Part shown: positions 25,213-37,029 of the stretch, in pieces
Numbering within the stretch: the first letter of the stretch is position 1
Layout of the letters: every line of letters starts with the position of its first letter
DNA from: Dichotomocladium elegans
Lineage: Eukaryota; Mucoromycota; Mucoromycetes; Mucorales; Lichtheimiaceae
Assembly (NCBI GenBank): GCA_025716815.1
Contig: JAIXMN010000008.1
Coordinates: 124,001-188,000, forward strand
Reading direction: 5' to 3'
DNA: 64,000 bases
The notes under the pieces: model-generated
Seen by the model: the letters and a program-made list of their open reading frames with translations, nothing else
Databases searched by the model: none
What the model was told of the DNA's origin: nothing
Program-made: the position numbers and the translations under genes

Positions 25213-26400
25213 CAGCAGCTTGCCTAGTTTCCAGTATTTGTATATAATACTGAGGTCGTTAAAATTGGTAGTAGGTTCGCACGTGTCATCCTTTGCGGAA
25301 TAGCCTTTCCAGCGACAAAGGTATTCATATTGCCACGTGTACCTCGATGATTAATGATCGCTTCAATCTCATAGAATTGATAATCCGATACAATGGTATC
25401 TTTCGAAATGGCTTTGAGATGGCTTACAGGAACGTCACGCGAAAGCAGATCATTGTCCTCATCGGCAAGAACATAGCCATTGCCTCTACGACCTACCACA
25501 CTGAACGGGCCTTCGTAATTTTGGTCCGTCTTAGCCTTTTTATCCATATTAAGGATCATGACTTTTGTACCAACCGGACACTGTTCGACAATTCTATGTG
25601 TTCTTGCAAAATTGCGTTGGTCAATATCGTGCACTGCTTTGATGGGCTTTCTAATAGCCGGAATAACCACAAATTGTATTTGTGCGACAATAATGTTCCT
25701 TTTTTCTACATCCTTCATCGAAAGTTCGGATGGCCTTTGCGTGGTGAGCCACAAATTCATTCACTTGTCTACCAAACATGAGTGCAAAAGGTCGGCTGCT
25801 ATGAAGGCGGCTATACTTCCAACTGACTGCATATTATGCAGACGGCACATAAAGATCCCAATCATGCTTGCCACCTTTTAAGAATTTCATGATGACCATT
25901 TTTGCAGTGTATATCTTTCTCTGCACTAGGGTGATAGGGTGTTACACGGCGATGATCGACGCCACAACAATCCAGAATATTATCAGCTAACTCATTGACA
26001 AACTCCCTGCCATTATCAGACTACAGTGCTCTGGGGAATCCAAAATCACAATCAGCTGCATTACAATTGTCAGAGGATTTGTCTGGTATGGCGCGTAGAA
26101 CACAGAATCGAGTGTAAGATATCCACCAATACGAGCATGTAATTGTTGCCTATTGCAGATGTAGGAAATTCTCCTAGATCGATAGCCCAATGTGCTGCTG
26201 ATTCATTAGAGTAAACATTACGTAGCGGATGATACCCGCGCTTCGCTGATGGAGAATTGTTGGCAAGTTTGACATTTCGAAACCAACTCTAGAGTTTCTT
26301 TCTGCATATTCGTCCAGTGTATACTATCATTATGTAGGGCCTTGACTATGTGATCTACACCAAAGTGACCCAACAGATGCGCTTTTCCAACAACTGTGCT
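25213..26400 (-). pseudogene. Integrase and chromodomain of the chromovirus (broken)
   Basis: The core has an integrase-like stretch with SDNGREFVNELADN around 25970-26030. The C-terminal part (25760-25390) contains VGTKVMILNMDKKAKTDQNY and GPFSVVGRRGNGY, typical of the integrase tail. A chromodomain follows: YEIEAIINHRGTRG in one frame, then YEYLCRWKGYSAKDDTCEP in the next, so one base has been gained or lost between the halves. The usual Trp of DTWEP is Cys. Chromodomains of this class steer integration to particular chromatin. Confidence 0.75.
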
Positions 26401-26599
26401 CGTTCATTCTCTGGTGGCGTCATGTACTCTGGTCGCGTGACAGCTGCGACTGTGGGAGTTTTCAAAAGCACAGGCGTATTTTGAGATATTACCCCACACC
26501 AGCTCTTTTTCCGGAGGGAACAGACGGGAACGAGCGTCAGCCACCACGTTAAGTACACCAGGACGATGCACAACCGTGGAATTGTAATCGAAAAGGCAT

Positions 26600-27700
26600 C
26601 TAATCATTGGACCATTATAGGATTAGCAACGGGTTGCGTGTGTAAATAGACGAGGACTTTGTGGTCCGTGTGTAATGTGAATGGACAACACCGCAAGAAC
26701 TGGCGAAATTTCTTGAATGCATACACAACGGCGAGCAACTCTCGCTTCGTGACAGAATAGTTACGCTCTGATGGTGACAACGCGCGTGCAACAAAACCAA
26801 TGTATCAGGTTCTACTTCCACGTGTTCGATACAAGACAGCGCCAATACCACTATTTGAGGCGTCCGTTGAGACTTCAACAGGTAAGCTCAAATCTAGGAG
26901 ACTGAGAAAAAGGGCACTTTGTAATAACTTTTTGATAGCCTCAAAATGACGGAGATGCAATGATGTCTAGGACTCTCAATGATCCAGCATTATGTGGACT
27001 ATTCAGTGTGTCGTCAATCGAGAGATGTTGGATAGATGGTCGTTGAAATAATTAGCGAAGCCCAGGAATCTTTCGATTGATAACATTGGACACTTTCCGG
27101 GGATCCACCAAGACTTCTCGGACACTAACACAGAATCCAAGTAGGTAGACCGACTGCTGTGCAAATGGCATCTGTTTGGGTTTAGAATCAAGTTGGCCTT
27201 TGTGAGACGCTCTATAGCATCTAATACATGTCCACGATGTTCTTCCATGGAGGTTGAGAACACGACAATGTCATCAACAAAGGGGGTGACATAACAGACA
27301 TCACGGAACAATAGGTTGATAACCCGTTGAAAATTACATGGTATGGGTTTAAGGCCAAACGGACAACCTTTAAACCTATACTGGATATCATTGAAAGTGA
27401 AGGTAGTTTTATGCCGACTGCGCATTTTCAAGAATACATCCTTGATCAGAAGAAGCGGGAACCAATCATCAGGTAGTAAATTGTTGATATGCCGAGGGTC
27501 CAGACATGGTCTACGATCACCAGTATAATTGCCTTGTGCATCTTTCTTTGGTACAAAAGTAAGAGGACCATTCCATCCATTATTGCATGGAGGCAAAGTG
27601 ATAATCTTATCTGCTAACCACTTGTCATTCTGTTTCTGCAGTACGTCATCAAGGCATATGGCAAAGGATACCGTCTTCCTAGTGCAATCTTATTAGGAGG
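26600..27700 (-). pseudogene. Reverse transcriptase and RNase H of the chromovirus (broken)
   Basis: The longest open part (27596-27003) contains RRPCLDPRHINNLLPDDWF, the fingers/palm stretch RFKGCPFGLKPIPCNFQRVI, and the catalytic-type box TPFVDDIVVFS. Downstream, RNase H features appear at 26880-26640 (LSPSERNYSVTKRELLAV in pieces across frames, then LHTDHKVLVY). In-frame stops occur both upstream and between domains. Confidence 0.8.
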
Positions 27701-27967
27701 ACTGTCTAGCTAAATAAATGACTCAGGTATTGTACAGAAAGATGAGGTAAGAATATTTCCGTTACATTCCGTGGCAGGACGAATTAAATCCATGAATTCT
27801 CTATGCTCGGTCGCCGTGCCACCCGGAGACGCATTGGGTTCTTCTTCAGTAACAATTGGATCAATCGCTTTCTGCATATTAGGACGAATCCAAACTGCTG
27901 CCATACCTCCAACAAACAAACCAATGTGCTGCCAAATCTCAATACCCAAGATGAGGCCGGTTTCATC

Positions 27968-28312
27968 CTATCTATCCATTACCTCAAACGCACGTTGCAC
28001 CGATTCACCATTGTGAGTGATGTTAAGGTTAACGGTGTCAATACGAGCAACCGTTTCCTTCTTGACTGCTAGTTTTATTTCATCCTCTGCAGCCTGAACA
28101 GACCAACCGAAAGAGGTGCACAAAGAGGGGCTAACTGCGGATATCGTCGCAGCACTGTCAACCAAGGCAAACAGCTCCTGATCATTCACAATAACGGGAA
28201 CATGGTAAGTCTTCGCTTGAATCGAGTTGGTAATACCCGCGGCAAGCAACTTACATTGCTGGCTGAGATTGTTAAGCTCAGCATTGATGTCTTGCATGTG
28301 GACATCATGCAC
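27968..28312 (-). pseudogene. Retropepsin-type protease of the chromovirus
   Basis: A 114-codon frame contains ELFALVDSAATISAVSPSL, with the active-site triplet Asp-Ser-Ala, followed by a hydrophobic-glycine pattern and NLNITHNG. Aspartic proteases of this class act as dimers to cut the element's polyprotein. The frame continues past the protease with a stop near 27967. Confidence 0.7.
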
Positions 28313-28559
28313 ATTGGCTACTCAAAAGTCAGTAAGAGCATCATGATCGACACCCAACAAGCTCTTGTCAACTTGCAATCAAGGTGTCATATCCGTTTGT
28401 GTTGGGCGCCGAAGACGAAGCAAAGGCGGGGATTACAGCACCAGATGCTGAAGCAACTGGGGCAACACGTGCAGAAGATGACACGGCAGAAGTTGAAACC
28501 CGATTTCTTGGGCTTCACGCGCGAACGCGCGGATAGCTCTAGTTTCCTGAGGCTGATGT

Positions 28560-29463
28560 CGCGGGCCTCTCACCTCCTTGCGCTTATCTGCGCATATGTG
28601 CCCTGGCTTCCAGTTAGGGGCCTGGCACCGATAGCACGAGTCCTATCAAATTTGCGCTTTTCTTTGTATTCCTTGCGGGGGCCAGGCGAGCACGACGCCG
28701 AACAACCAGAGTGGCGGGAAAATCGGTACGAGCGGGACAAGGAGTCACCATAAGAAGAACGTTCACTAACCCCGAATAGAGCCGCAGGCTCAAAATAGGC
28801 ACGAGCAATAGGAGCTACTTGTACTGCAGATATCCTTGGGGCTCAAATCCTTGATTTGAAGGACTCCGTTGAGGAAGAACGAAACCAGCATGCTGTCGCT
28901 CTATCCCCCAAGGGCACACGCATCAACTTCACAATTACCTTTTTATCCATGCTACCTGGAAAAGAGCCCACTAAGATAGCAGCTACCACTGTCCACCTTG
29001 GAAACCTGCACGCATGCACAGGTCCTGGAACCGGGCAATATGCTCGTCATACGTTACCCCCCTGCCCAAACGGAGTTTGACGAATTCGTCAGCAGCCAAC
29101 ATGTCGGTCTTCATCCAACGCACCATACTGCTTCAGAATTACTAGACGCACTATCGACCATGAAAACTCACGGCAATTGCGCAGGGTACTTGTGTACCAT
29201 GTGCGCTGACGAGGCGCGATGTACAAGGGCAACAAGCGAAACCAGTCAAGATCGACGTCAAGGTTGTGGGCCTCAACAACCATTTTAAAACTCATAAAGA
29301 GCTGATCCCACGTCCGGTTGGATGGGACGGTTGGGGTCAACCACCGAGTGTGGCCACTGGAAATAAGGAAGACCACCCGGAATGCGCGAGGAGTTTGATA
29401 CTCCATTACAAGGCGAGACCGACGATTCCAATTGAATGGTTCCAGGGGGAGCATAGCACGCAT
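28560..29463 (-). pseudogene. Gag capsid and zinc knuckle of the chromovirus (broken)
   Basis: The frame 29463-29089 carries a capsid-like stretch (WDQLFMSFKMVVEAHN then LDWFRLLPLYIAPRQRTWY). About 400 nt further on, in another frame, lies a zinc-knuckle variant CYRCQAPNWKPGHICADK (around 28570-28640). The pieces are out of frame with each other. Confidence 0.6.
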
Positions 29464-29649
29464 AGCGCACCGCTAATTCCTTCAGAACAGCTATTCGGCT
29501 GAGGGTCGCCTCCTCTCTTCATACTTCATCGTATTTCGCCACGATGGGAAGCCCCTGCGCCTGGGCGAAAAGTTGGTTCACCGAGAGCGACGTGAGGTCG
29601 TTGGCGTTGACAATCGTGGCAGACATGGCGGGAGAATTCACATAAAAAA

Positions 29650-29797
29650 TGTTTTATCGCGAGCGCAAGTAGTGAGACTGGATAAAGGTGCCCTTTATTG
29701 TACCATGAGTTGTCTCGCTATAACAAATTGGTAAGCGGTGTTTCACGAGCTACTAAGAGGGTCATGTGATCTCCGCTCTAGAGTGATAACTACAACA
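29650..29797 (-). repeat. LTR (5' LTR relative to element) of the decayed chromovirus
   Basis: 148 bp starting TGTTTTATC and ending ACAACA, matching 24784-24931. It keeps the TG...CA ends expected of an LTR. Confidence 0.8.
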
Positions 29798-30975
29798 AAT
29801 CTGCCTGTCCAAACATTTGCTATCACGTTCAAGCACTATGACCGCCAGCATTGCCATTCGCGTTACAATATAATCCTGGGTTCTCATATACAAGAAGAGC
29901 ACATAAGTCGGCTTCAAGACGAAAATGAAACATGGCGAAAAAACATAGACTGTACTGAGTTTCGGTGTGATCAACGACGCGCCCAAGCTTTAGCAGAAGC
30001 AAATGACAACTGCTCAGAGGCTGCGAACAATCTTTTGATTTCCAACACTCAAGAAATCAAGTCATCCGTGGCGAAGTATGATATGCCTGAACCAGCGCCT
30101 GTAACCATGACTTTGCAAGCACCTACCACACCAGTTGGCCACCCAGGCACGTCTGTCCCACCAGACGTCCTGGCAATCACAAGCACACCTGTCTTACAGC
30201 ATGAGAGACTTACGGGCATATGTAATAGAAGGTATTGCTGATATGTAAGTTTTGCGTATGACGTTTGTTCAACCTTCTTTCCGTTTTATTCTCGCTCTGC
30301 ACTTATAGGCTCATCAGTATGTCACAAAACCCTATCGCGGACCAGAGGAAGTTTGGTGAAGTTGACTTGCAAGCACGGCTCTATAATCCTTTCCTTGCGT
30401 CAATACTTGCGGATGTCACCAAGAAAGTTCTGTTGCGCTGGCCAAACAAAATGGAGGAAACGGTTCCCCAAATACTGTCGTCCAGCTCAAGTTGGGATCC
30501 ATCCATGGGCTATGGTGAAGTGTAACCTGGGGACGACAGTACAACCAATCAATCGCTTTGTATCGACACAATGAAGCTTATTGTCCTATCAAAAAATGCC
30601 GCCCAAAAAACAGCCACCCAATTATCTCTTTCCAAATCAATGGCAAGATTCAACAAAGAGGAAGATTTCTCTAGCACTGTAGGATATCAGCTGATTTTCT
30701 TTGTGGTGCAAGAACTTGGCCGTCATTTACATATTATGCTAGAGATTGACCGATTTACTGTGCCAAACTCTTTGGCATCACTTCATTCGTTCACCGCGCC
30801 TAAGAATCTGAGTATGCCGCTTCGTGTTACTTCTGTCTTTTGGAAGCGCTGCGTCTATGACACTCCTTCGTTCACCAGTGCAGCGCCCTCTAAATTGCAG
30901 GAAAATGCCACCTTGTTTTCCATGACGGACAAATCGAGCTCAAAGGCTAGAGAGTATACCATCAGATATGACTGA
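29798..30975 (+). pseudogene. Broken ORF of a multicopy fungal family of unknown function
   Basis: Immediately after the LTR a plus-strand protein-like region begins. It has a charged N-terminal part (SRLQDENETWRKN) and a Pro/Thr-rich linker. A conserved-looking block follows: PSMGYGEV then PGDDSTTNQSLCIDTMKLIV. The two halves share one frame but are separated by a TAA at 30523-30525 where a Lys codon would be expected. The end (30660-30975) is again protein-like (GRHLHIMLEIDRFTVPN). I recall similar GEVK...DTMKLIVLSKNA proteins as repeated, uncharacterised proteins in Mucorales, but could not verify this. No domain or function is assigned. Confidence 0.55.
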
Positions 30976-31189
30976 AAGCCTTTTGCAAAAAAAAACCTAC
31001 TTCATTTCTTTCCCCCTTCACTCCCCTTCACTTGTTGTACTGCTCTACATCGTTATTTTTCCCTAAATAAATATTTGTGCAACCAAGGAGAGACGTCAAG
31101 TGTTCAGTTTGCAAAACGCGCAAAAGCATTTTATTAAATTGGCCTTAGCAATAGAATATTTGCAAAATCCTCGAAGATCGCCAATACGA

Positions 31190-31660
31190 GTCTGAATGCA
31201 AGCCATTTGGATACTGATTGTCAAGGTCTCTTCTTCCAAAAGCTGCTCTCTCTTGAACTTGGTTTTACAAATGGACCAAATTGCTCAATCGGATTCAGTT
31301 CTGGCGAATAGGACGGGAGGTATATGCAGCAATATCCGCGGTTTTCTGTATGCTTGTGGGTGTCCTCGTGTTGGAATATAGGCTCATTATCCATCACAAT
31401 GTAATTGTCATTGAACAGTTTGTGTCTGTCGAGAACGTCCATGGTAATCAAGAGGAAGTTAAAGTAGTGGCCAGTGACAGTTCCACGCTTTACTCGTTGT
31501 CTTGTCGACAGTTCTGCTACTGCCTGCTGTTTTACGAAAATAAATATGTCAATTCATCTCTTCAAAAGATTTGGCTTCAAGAGCATCTTGATTGTATGAG
31601 GACGTTGATGCAGCGCGTAATGAACTTGATATAAAGGTCGGAGACAGCAAGTCCGATATG
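31190..31660 (-). pseudogene. Tc1/mariner-type DDE transposase remnant
   Basis: The minus strand contains VKRGTVTGHYFNFLLITMDV, NYIVMDNEPIF and YLPSYSPELNPIEQFGPF. These are the second Asp and the Glu regions of the DDE_3 superfamily, where the usual text is MDNAxxH and PPYSPxLNPIExxW. The N-terminal DNA-binding part was not found. Terminal inverted repeats were not identified. Clearly a fragment. Confidence 0.8.
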
Positions 31661-32384
31661 CTGTACTATAGAGGGCCAGATAGCAACAGGGCGCACGGTC
31701 AATGGCATGCGGTGTGTCGGCCACAATGAATCTTCCGAGTATGACAACGTTTAAGTAATGGAATCATGCGTTGGGAGGATTCCATTCGCATTGAATGGAC
31801 ATAGCAGTCCATGGATACGGTGCAATTGGGTTACGTCCTCCTGAGGAAGATCGAGCACCATCATGATATCATTAAGGCAGAAAGTCATGGTTTCGAAAAT
31901 CTTGAGGACCATGTTTTTCATTACAATCGGCATCTTCAGTTGGCCGCCATTCATGGCCTTCGCGGCATCACTTATCACACCGATCTCCAGACAGCCAACT
32001 TCCTTGTCTCCGGGCAAGTAGATGTATCCGTTTTATGCCTCGCTTTGCATTAAAAGATTGCTGTATGACAGATAAAAGGTGTTCGCGATTCCGCGCAGCA
32101 GCGTTAAATATAGTGCATACCGTCAATTGTACTGGGACATTGTAGCTAGTATCGGTGCAGCGATGTATTACATAGTTGGATCGCCAAGTACGTAGATGAG
32201 ACGACCACGGCGCCATGTCCGCAAGTCAAGTAAAGAAGTTCCACCGTGCCAGTACTTTGCATTCTTCAGCTATGATACCATGCAGTGTAGCGTTTTGCTG
32301 CTAATGGCTGACACGGACATTGCGCTGGGTGCGTGTAAAGCTTGCTTATCAGAATTTAGTTGTTCCTCGAAAGAAAACTTCGCT
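31661..32384. other. Spacer in the repeat island, no gene recognised
   Basis: A minus-strand frame at 31751-32017 (88 codons, with MNGGQLKMPIVMKNMVLKIF) may be the upstream part of the adjacent transposase or an unrelated relic. Nothing else was recognised. Confidence 0.4.
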
Positions 32385-33003
32385 CCTCAGACAAAAATCT
32401 ATTGCGAATCCTGCATGACATTAGTCTTTTAGCGCCGAGCTGTCAAGGTCCCTTCTAAATTAACTCTCACCAACGGCTTGCACTCCAATGATACAGTTCA
32501 CTTCGCTTCTATCATTTGCGTCCTTGCAAGTTGATGGATATCGTTGGGTATCATTGTGCTGGGTGGACATTTTTGCAGGTTTACGGTTCCATGCACAGTT
32601 CGGTTTACCTATTGACGCTATATGACGAGCATATATCTCGGTTCGCAACATAGCTGGTTTCCCAGTCGTTTCCTAGGATTATGACAACATTGGGCTCCGA
32701 AGCAGGTCAAGGTAATTGGCAACGATCACCATTGCTTCTGGAGTTACTCATACTTGTCCTGCCCTCTCTTCGCCCTTGGTTCACACCCGAGGGACTGTTG
32801 TCTGTCTTGTCCCCTGCGCTCACCCAGGCATAGCTGCTGCTGGCCCGCATTTCGCCTGCTTCGTGTCACCTTTGTATAACCCCCAGCGTGCTCTTGCCGT
32901 TGCTTCTGGCGTAACAAGCCCTTTATATATGGATATGCCTGGCGTGAGCCGGGTTGGTAAGTCAAAGCGTAAAGGGGTGAGGTCAATGTTTTCTGTTGAC
33001 TAA
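32385..33003 (-). pseudogene. Decayed island-family unit (right array)
   Basis: Related to 15850-16330 and, in its first part, to 37030-37440. Minus-strand frame 32651-32460 contains NRKPAKMSTQHNDTQRY and VNCIIGVQAVGE, which match AKPAEMSTHHTVTHRDTY and VKCTIGVQAVGE at 37291-37103. Conservation of the peptide despite changed DNA suggests it was once an exon. Confidence 0.5.
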
Positions 33004-33317
33004 CGAAATCATTTATTATCTCGCCTGCAATGGCTGATCCTGCTCAATCATAAAAGGGGCCGATTTCCTTGGCCTTTTCCTTTTTCTTTACCATTAAGTG
33101 GGAAACTGATCTGTAGAGGGTGCTACGGCACACCTCTCGATATTTTTCAAAATGATGAAATTGTGGGTTGTTTATGATCGTAATGATTCAAAGGCTCCCT
33201 GGCCTAACACACGCCTTTCTGATCAGAAATCCAACTACACCTTTTCTTTTACAAAATATGAAAATGAAAACTTTTTTTTGGAAAAGATAAAAATAGAGCA
33301 GCTCCACTTACTGCAAA

Positions 33318-33560
33318 CTAGAACCTATCCTGCTCGCACCCGTCCTGGCGTCGCCGTACAGCTTTTTCACAGAGTAATTCATGACACAGCCCTGCGCTGG
33401 GTGAGATATTCCGCTTGCGCATCCATCCTGTTAGCTCTCGCTCGAAGAAGGGCTTCGCTTTCTCCATGCTACTAAAATCGCCGCAGCAATATCCGAATTG
33501 TAGCCATATTGCCTGCGACAGATAACAATCACCCATCGCATGAATTTTTATTTCCCACAC
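33318..33560 (-). pseudogene. Decayed coiled-coil exon of the island family (copy B)
   Basis: Contains FSSMEKAKPFFERELTGWMR, slightly closer to the 38206-38520 sequence (FESMEKAKDSFERKL) than the copy A version. Followed by stops. Confidence 0.55.
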
Positions 33561-34444
33561 ATATTACCTAAGCATTGGGGAATGATTCAGCATCATATTT
33601 AAGCAAACTACTTAGCCGTACCGTGCTTCAGCATTGTTATTGTTCCATATTCCTGTAGCAGCAGCTATTAATTGCGTCCGCTACCGCTGCAGCGGCCACC
33701 CACCCCAATGCACATAAATACACATGACGTTGCTTCAGTCCAATATGTATGAGATACCAGAAGACCGAGTTCATGGCATCGTGATATTATTCTTAAATAC
33801 CATCGCTGCAGGGTCTCAAAATTGAGCCCCGTCGGGCGTGACTCGAAAATTGGGGCAGATACTTTACTATGCTGTTTGTCTCCAACGGCACGAAGGCATA
33901 TACGGGATCGCGCTTTGGTGTACGATGCTTCGCGTCTTTTGTGTTCTGATTGATTGCTCAATGGCCATGTCAAAGACATGCATGCTCAATGATGTGCGTC
34001 AAGGACAGCGCTCATTCTACCGCGGCGAGCGAGATTGGAAAAAGAAGAGCTTTTACGAGATAACAAGTTTTTATTACGTTATGGATAGTATTTACTATAC
34101 TAATAGGCAGTCCAGTTGGCCAGAGCCATGAAGGCCCTGTTTCCCAGAGGCAACCGCGAGGAGGTCGACCACCATGTGCCTCCGCTCTAGAGGCAAGATA
34201 TCCGCATTTATCTTGGTCTCCTTCGAGCCCCCCAAGCCTGGTCCCGGGGGTGTACCCTAGTCCCTCATTGAGGTATCCTACCAAGATGTATCACCGTCTG
34301 CGGGATGCGGTAAGCGCAGAGGATCGCGTACATCTGATCATTTGGACAGGTACTTCTTGATCTTGTCTCAGGCTACAGAAACGTCTATCTACTCTACCCC
34401 GTACAGTCCGCCCGGTCGATCCTGCCTTCTTTGCCGGCCAGTCG

Positions 34445-34990
34445 GGCCTCCACCAATGCCTGACCGTCTTCGAAGGAAACAAACGCGTTGCTGCTTAGGG
34501 AGGATCCAGGCCTTCGATCCTCCCCGTCGCCTGGCAGTTTCGAAAGAAGTAAACACGTTGCTGCTTAAGAGGGTAGGAGCCAGCCCATCATCCTTCCTCC
34601 CGTTGCCTGACCGTTTCAAAAAGAAACGAATATTTTGCTGCTTGTAAGGATCCAGGCCTCGGTCCCCGACATTGGATGCCTAACAGTTTCGAATGAAACA
34701 AGCATCTTGCTGCTAGGGAGGATCCAGGTCTTTGATCCTCGCCTATTCCTGACAGTTTCAGATGAAACAAACACCTTGCAGCTCGTAAGGATCCCAATCC
34801 CTCGGTCCCCGATCTGATGGCTGACAGTTTCGAATGAAACAAGCATCTTGCAGCTCGTAAGCATCTAGTCCTCAGTCCCCCAACTGATGCTTCAGCAACC
34901 GTTAGTTTCTTTCAAGAGTAATACCTTGGCGCCCAGAAGGGAATCAGGCCCTCGATTCCCACTCATGGCTCAGCAACTGTTTAGTTTCTT
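34445..34990 (+). repeat. Tandem array of about 70-bp units (copy B)
   Basis: Same array as 18600-19145, with a handful of substitutions and the same unit number, so the array was duplicated as part of the 3.9-kb segment and has not changed length since. Confidence 0.75.
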
Positions 34991-35690
34991 TGGAAGGAGT
35001 ACTTGGATCGATGGCGGTATCCGGCCAACCAGCGCCTTGAAAACCGAAAGGGATGGTGGGAAAAGGAGAGGAAAAAAATTTCTTTCTAATATCCCTCCCT
35101 CCCGTCAGCCGCGTGATCTGTGTGGAGCAGATACAAAAGGGGTAAAGTCTGTTTACAGCGGCAATGTGAGTCGGATACCCTAGGCCAGAAATCCCAGAGA
35201 GGATGGGAAAAAACTTGCTCGACACACCCTTTGCCACACAGATTTCCTGTCCGACTGAGAGACCTTGACGGAGCTGCTGTTTACACTGCTGTTGCTTGAA
35301 AAAAAAAATAACAGGGTGGAGGGCGTGCGTTAGCGCGTTTTCAACGGGAACCAATGATAAATATCTTCTCACCGCGCAACAAAAAAAACATGCATATCAA
35401 GGTATGTTGTTACTCTGCGCTTTTTTTCGATTGATAGCAACTATTAGAGTACGTAGAGTCGTTTTCCTGTGATCCCATGGTCCTTATTGTATCGAACCTC
35501 TTGGTTTGTGTAGAGGGCCGAGATCGTCAATAAGGCAAAATAAACAAGCGCCGGGGGTCTAAATCAACAGTTGATGCTGTTGCAAGAATGCACGTGTCCA
35601 TTCCCAAGGTGCCACCCCCCATAGACCATGGTATGCGGGATCACCTTGCTCTCTGATTGCCTTGGTACCAGTGGCAGCATGTTGAGTCCG

Positions 35691-37010
35691 TTATAGATTC
35701 TTCCTTGCTTCTCCCGCGGCACTTACACGCACCCGGTCACGGAAAGGTTTGATGAAGACAGCAAGTATCCATGCATTCACAAAAAGTAAGAGCCCGAGTC
35801 TCAAGTAAACGTGGGAGGGGAGCACAAAAGGGGGGGGTTGCATATCGAAAGCATGGCACCCAATGTTTACCACAAGGACTGCTTTCAGTCTTATCCCATC
35901 CCTGCATTCGCCTCTTATGCGGCCAGGTGACAGGGAATTCGTGTGCGCATATCGCTGGTCCACGACTTTTTCTCTCTTTGGGTATGATTCTATATATCCA
36001 ACCAACAGAACAAAGATCAAAGGTATGAGTATCACAAGAGTGTAGAACCTGTCAATGTCATCACGGACCATCATCATTATATAAACATCTCTGTCGCACG
36101 ATTTGTTCTCTTCTGGGTAACATCATGTGTTAGCCCTCTTGTGTCACATACTTATTGGTGCACAAAGAGAAAGTAAGATCGGTTTTCTATCAATATCACA
36201 ATGGATCCAACAGCCCCAATTGCATTTATTATTGCGCTACTCTTGTATAGTGCGGCGATCGACCCGTATGCATATATACGGGCATCTTATACACAGTAAA
36301 ACGTTTTTTGGCGGGTGAAGGATTATAAAAGTAATGGATGAAGCGTGACTGAAAAGCACTGTTAATGGTCTATAATAAAAGAGCCTAATTGTACGAGTAC
36401 AAAACCATGGTTATGTAGCAACCGGGAAAGGACGATGCGATTTCGTTGATAACTTCGAGGCGGTCAAGTTGGCGTCTCGCAATACACAAAGCATCAATAC
36501 TAACCCATGAAGAAGTCGAGATGAGGATTATGGTGTAGATTAGACATTTTACACGCGACGTCCACACACCCGGTGCTATGACATTGAGACTCAAGCAACT
36601 GATCTATCAAAAACTATGCTGCACCTCCTTATCTAACGGACAGTGAGCGGCTTTTCCACTGTCTCTTTTCTCCCGCGTGTTTTGTGGAGTCCAATGAAGA
36701 TAATCATGTTTATCAAGTCAATGCGATCGGTGATGTACATGGCAAATGAGCGATATGGATTGTTTTACGGGAAGCGTACAGTAGGGAGCTTGGTGTTATT
36801 CACGTTATGTAATACATCTGCAAGTACATCGTCTGTTAGACTTGGCCGATTCTGCTCGGGACGCATGCTATCATTGTCTACACGTAGTACGCAGTGTTTG
36901 TTGTAGGCAGCAACAACTTGTTTGCAACCGCGAAGGTGCATCAGAAATGGCCTGAGTGCCGCTAAGCTGCTTGGCACCGTGATTCTTGAAAAGTGCATGA
37001 AAATGTACAT
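35691..37010 (-). pseudogene. Island-family gene remnant, copy B: membrane segments
   Basis: Minus strand: HLRGCKQVVAAYNKHCVLR (36765-37010), CLIYTIILISTSSWVSIDAL (36385-36594), and a 128-codon open frame at 36077-35691 with LVILIPLIFVLLVGYIES and LRLGLLLFVNAWILAVFI. The latter frame is longer than in copy A because a frameshift is absent. These are probable membrane helices. No known family was recognised. Confidence 0.5.
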
Positions 37011-37029
37011 CTCATCATGGACCGCGGCG

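Larger units (their letters stand above)
24784..29797 (-). mobile_element. Decayed Ty3/gypsy chromovirus (LTR retrotransposon)
   Basis: About 5.0 kb, bounded by 148-bp direct repeats and transcribed on the minus strand. The order is gag, CCHC zinc knuckle, protease, reverse transcriptase, RNase H, integrase, chromodomain, which is the standard chromovirus order. Every domain is recognisable but interrupted by stops and frameshifts, so the element is not autonomous. The diverged LTRs (roughly one difference per ten bases by eye) point to an old insertion. Confidence 0.85.
33031..36943 (+). repeat. 3.9-kb direct repeat, copy B
   Basis: Counterpart of 17158-21096 in the same orientation. Most of the copy differs only at scattered bases. 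The right end, from about 36700, and the first 150 bp are visibly more diverged. Direct copies this similar, 15.85 kb apart, can recombine and delete the retroelement and transposase between them. Confidence 0.9.

Noticed and set aside
17158..36943. The two 3.9-kb copies as giant LTRs of one element
   Set aside because: The retroelement between them has its own 148-bp LTRs, and related diverged units lie outside both copies, so they are segmental repeats, not LTRs.
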